Position numbers and translations under genes: made by a program. This document shows positions 62,401 to 64,000 of a stretch of 64,000 nucleotides of DNA, in pieces. Source of the DNA: Sphagnum compactum (taxonomy: Eukaryota > Bryophyta > Sphagnopsida > Sphagnales). Every line of letters begins with the position of its first letter. Within the stretch, counting starts at the first letter, position 1. Location of the stretch: contig OZ234502.1 of the NCBI GenBank assembly GCA_965153455.1, positions 11,873,495-11,937,494 of the forward strand, written 5' to 3'. The notes below the pieces were generated by a model that saw only the letters and a program-made list of their open reading frames with translations, did not search any database and had not been told where the DNA came from.

Positions 62401-63067
62401 ATGAGCACTCAATTAGGGCACAAGGTTTTAGGAGAGCATGAGCACTCAATTAGGGCACAAGGGTTTTAGGAGGAGAAGAGCTTGGGGTATTGGGGTTCTG
62501 TGTTTTGAAGTGCTCATGTTGTTGTGTGTGTTGCAGTAGTAGTAGAGTACTTACTGACCTTTTGTAGATTTCACCGAATGTTCCGCCCCACAAACGTTTC
62601 CTGAAGAGACCGTCAGCACAAGGTTTGCCTTCCCAGAGCTCCAAACCCCCTGTCACAATTCCAGGAACAAAAACAACCGGGTGCTTGGCGAAAAGCCCTT
62701 CCTTCCTCAATTTCACACCAGGTGGATCAGGAAGTGGGCCTGTAAACATCCTCTCCATCACAAACTGTGGTAATGCACTGGGCATAGCATTAAATAGTAC
62801 CGTTAAGAACCACCAGATGACACACACGTAACCAATAAACCAGCAACACACATCTAGGCACCCCCATCTTCTTGCACCCTTTTTCTTCTTCTTCTCCTTC
62901 TTCTTCTGCAGCAGATTATCCTTCTGTCGCTCATGCTGCGACTTGCTGCTATCATCTGTGTCGGATTCCTTAAGTTTGCGGGCTGGATCATGGTCTACTA
63001 TATATTCACTTGTCGTCTTCGCTTCTTCTTCTTCTTCTACTTGTTTACTCACTCTCCTTCGGATCAT
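59467..63067 (-). CDS. PDAT1: Phospholipid:diacylglycerol acyltransferase (PDAT), 6 exons, 703 aa
   Basis: Transfers a fatty acyl chain from a phospholipid to diacylglycerol, forming triacylglycerol in the ER. Exons: 63067-62559, 61773-61551, 61425-61142, 60979-60631, 60390-60128, 59950-59467; GT-AG throughout, 2,112 nt, phases close. The N-terminus is charged (poly-Glu, then KKKEKKKKK), followed by one membrane helix at about residues 71-93 (CLDVCCWFIGYVCVIWWFL). The lumenal LCAT-type lipase domain has GPLPDPPGVKL, HPVVFVPGIVTGGLELWEG, WVALL-like YFVWAVLIQNL, the nucleophile motif PHSMG (Ser about 275), DGDETVP (Asp about 605) and GTQSGSHVDIMGNFALIEDI (His about 658). These fit the Ser-Asp-His triad known for the family. 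The start is the ATG at 63067 (MIRRRVSKQ): the frame reaches slightly further up, but only with a GTG and then a TAG. Length and exon count match plant PDAT. The paralogue number is a guess. Confidence 0.94.
62037..62470. repeat. 38-bp minisatellite in PDAT intron 1, about 11.5 copies
   Basis: Using TTTTAGG as the anchor, units start at 62047, 62085, 62123, 62161, 62199, 62237, 62275, 62313, 62351, 62389, 62426 and 62464: 38-bp spacing with a single 37-bp unit. The unit contains GGGTTTTAGGAGAGCATGAG and GACTCAATTAGGGCACAA. Copies differ by only one to three bases. The array occupies over half of the 785-bp intron. Confidence 0.95.
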
Positions 63068-64000
63068 CTCTCTCTCAAAACTATTGTCCACTCTTCTCTA
63101 CAGCTGATCCCAAATCCCAACTCTAGCTCCAAAGGAAGAAACACACTAGTCCCCTCAACCTCAAGCTGACACGGATGCAGCTGCAGCAGAAACAACAGAT
63201 CAGTACTGACCTCCTCCTCAGCTCACAATTCCAATCCACATGCAAACCATGCTCTGAGGACTAGGCCTAGACCTTTCTCAAGTCCATGAGTTTGCCAACC
63301 TTCTTCAAAGGCGAGGCCATTCCTTCTCTCGGCAGCTCCGAGTAGCTCCTCCCTAGTCCCCTACACAGTGAAGCAGCACCCACCAGCGCACCGTGAAGGA
63401 TGGATGGTAAGTGGTCAGGAAACAGTTTTCTGTTGGGTTCCAGTTCCCTAGTTAACCATGGTGGTTAGCTCAGTTGCTTTTTTTAAACTACTTATTTGCT
63501 AACAACTCCACAAGCAGGTTAGTAGACAGTAGAAACCAGTGTTGCACTGGTATATAGGGTTGAACTTTAGTATGAACAATGGTATGTATAAGAATATGTT
63601 AGAACCTACTTGTTGGGTATGTTTTAAGGTATATACTCAGGTTGTTTCTAGAACCTAAGGTTTTTTTGTGTGGACCTTACCTGGGTTTGAAACATACTAT
63701 AGGCAAGGTTTACTCAAATTTAATACTCTGATGAGACCAATGCTCAGGATACAAAACTGAAGTTGGGATGGGTAGGTGTAATGGTTCAGTAGGGTAGGGC
63801 ATCGGGTAGGCCATCTCTTCTTTCTACTTTAAAGGAAACAAGTGGAAGTGTAAAAACAGTGTAAATGAATATTTTACATTGTTTTTACATGTTGTGTTAA
63901 AAAAAGTGTAATTTTTTTTTTAAATCAAAAAAAATGCATCACACAAGATGCCACAAGATGCAAACTTCAAGTTCATTCACATGAAGGGCTATCAACATGC
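63068..64000. other. Upstream flank of PDAT, no gene seen
   Basis: It probably holds the PDAT 5' leader and promoter (minus-strand gene). From about 63,540 there are loosely repeated AACCTA/GTATA words. No second gene or promoter element could be fixed. Confidence 0.5.

Noticed and set aside
62037-62470. CRISPR-like array
   Set aside because: The 38-bp units are contiguous with no unique spacers, and the locus is a plant intron. It is a minisatellite.
62450-63091. PDAT start at 63091
   Set aside because: That frame begins with GTG and is preceded in frame by TAG. The ATG at 63067 gives the basic MIRRR start seen in plant PDAT proteins.

Overview
The window is nuclear DNA from a land plant. 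It carries three intact, spliced, single-copy-type plant genes: a KUP/HAK/KT potassium transporter, an O-acetylserine (thiol)lyase with a plastid-type N-terminal extension, and a phospholipid:diacylglycerol acyltransferase. The long gap between them is filled with plant transposons: a Ty3/gypsy chromovirus, hAT-like and CACTA-like elements, MITEs and SINE-like fragments. I cannot fix the lineage from sequence alone. One gene end, about 44 kb of non-genic DNA and two genes fit a medium-to-large, repeat-rich plant genome.

Layout. 1-2.15 kb: minisatellite and a non-autonomous hAT-like element with a solo LTR inside it. 2.7-9.13 kb (minus): HAK transporter, 11 exons, every splice phase closes, 837 aa. 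9.13-24.7 kb: no gene; microsatellites, a foldback MITE, two copies of a roughly 340-bp dispersed repeat, tandem duplications and a repeat pair 5 kb apart. 24.7-39.1 kb: strongly AT-rich and gene-free, with up to three related CACTA-like elements. The best one (35,893-39,106, TSD AAA) contains a tandem array of about 180-bp monomers. 42.6-50.4 kb: a full-length but dead Ty3/gypsy chromovirus on the minus strand (LTRs 42,609-43,427 and 49,585-50,390, TSD CTTGG), itself interrupted in its chromodomain by a solo LTR of a sister subfamily (44,319-45,139, TSD CAAGA). 50.4-53.4 kb: a third dispersed-repeat copy and a tandem duplication. 53.47-57.10 kb (plus): O-acetylserine (thiol)lyase, 10 exons, 419 aa. 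59.47-63.07 kb (minus): PDAT, 6 exons, 703 aa, with a 38-bp minisatellite in intron 1.

The three genes have no pathway link: potassium uptake, cysteine synthesis and triacylglycerol synthesis. The last two are convergent, separated by about 2.4 kb. No prokaryote-like operon, CRISPR array, rRNA or convincing functional tRNA is present. I found no undescribed coding system. The most interesting material is structural: the satellite-bearing CACTA element, the nested insertions with readable target-site duplications, a duplicated splice donor in the thiol-lyase gene, and the PDAT intron minisatellite.
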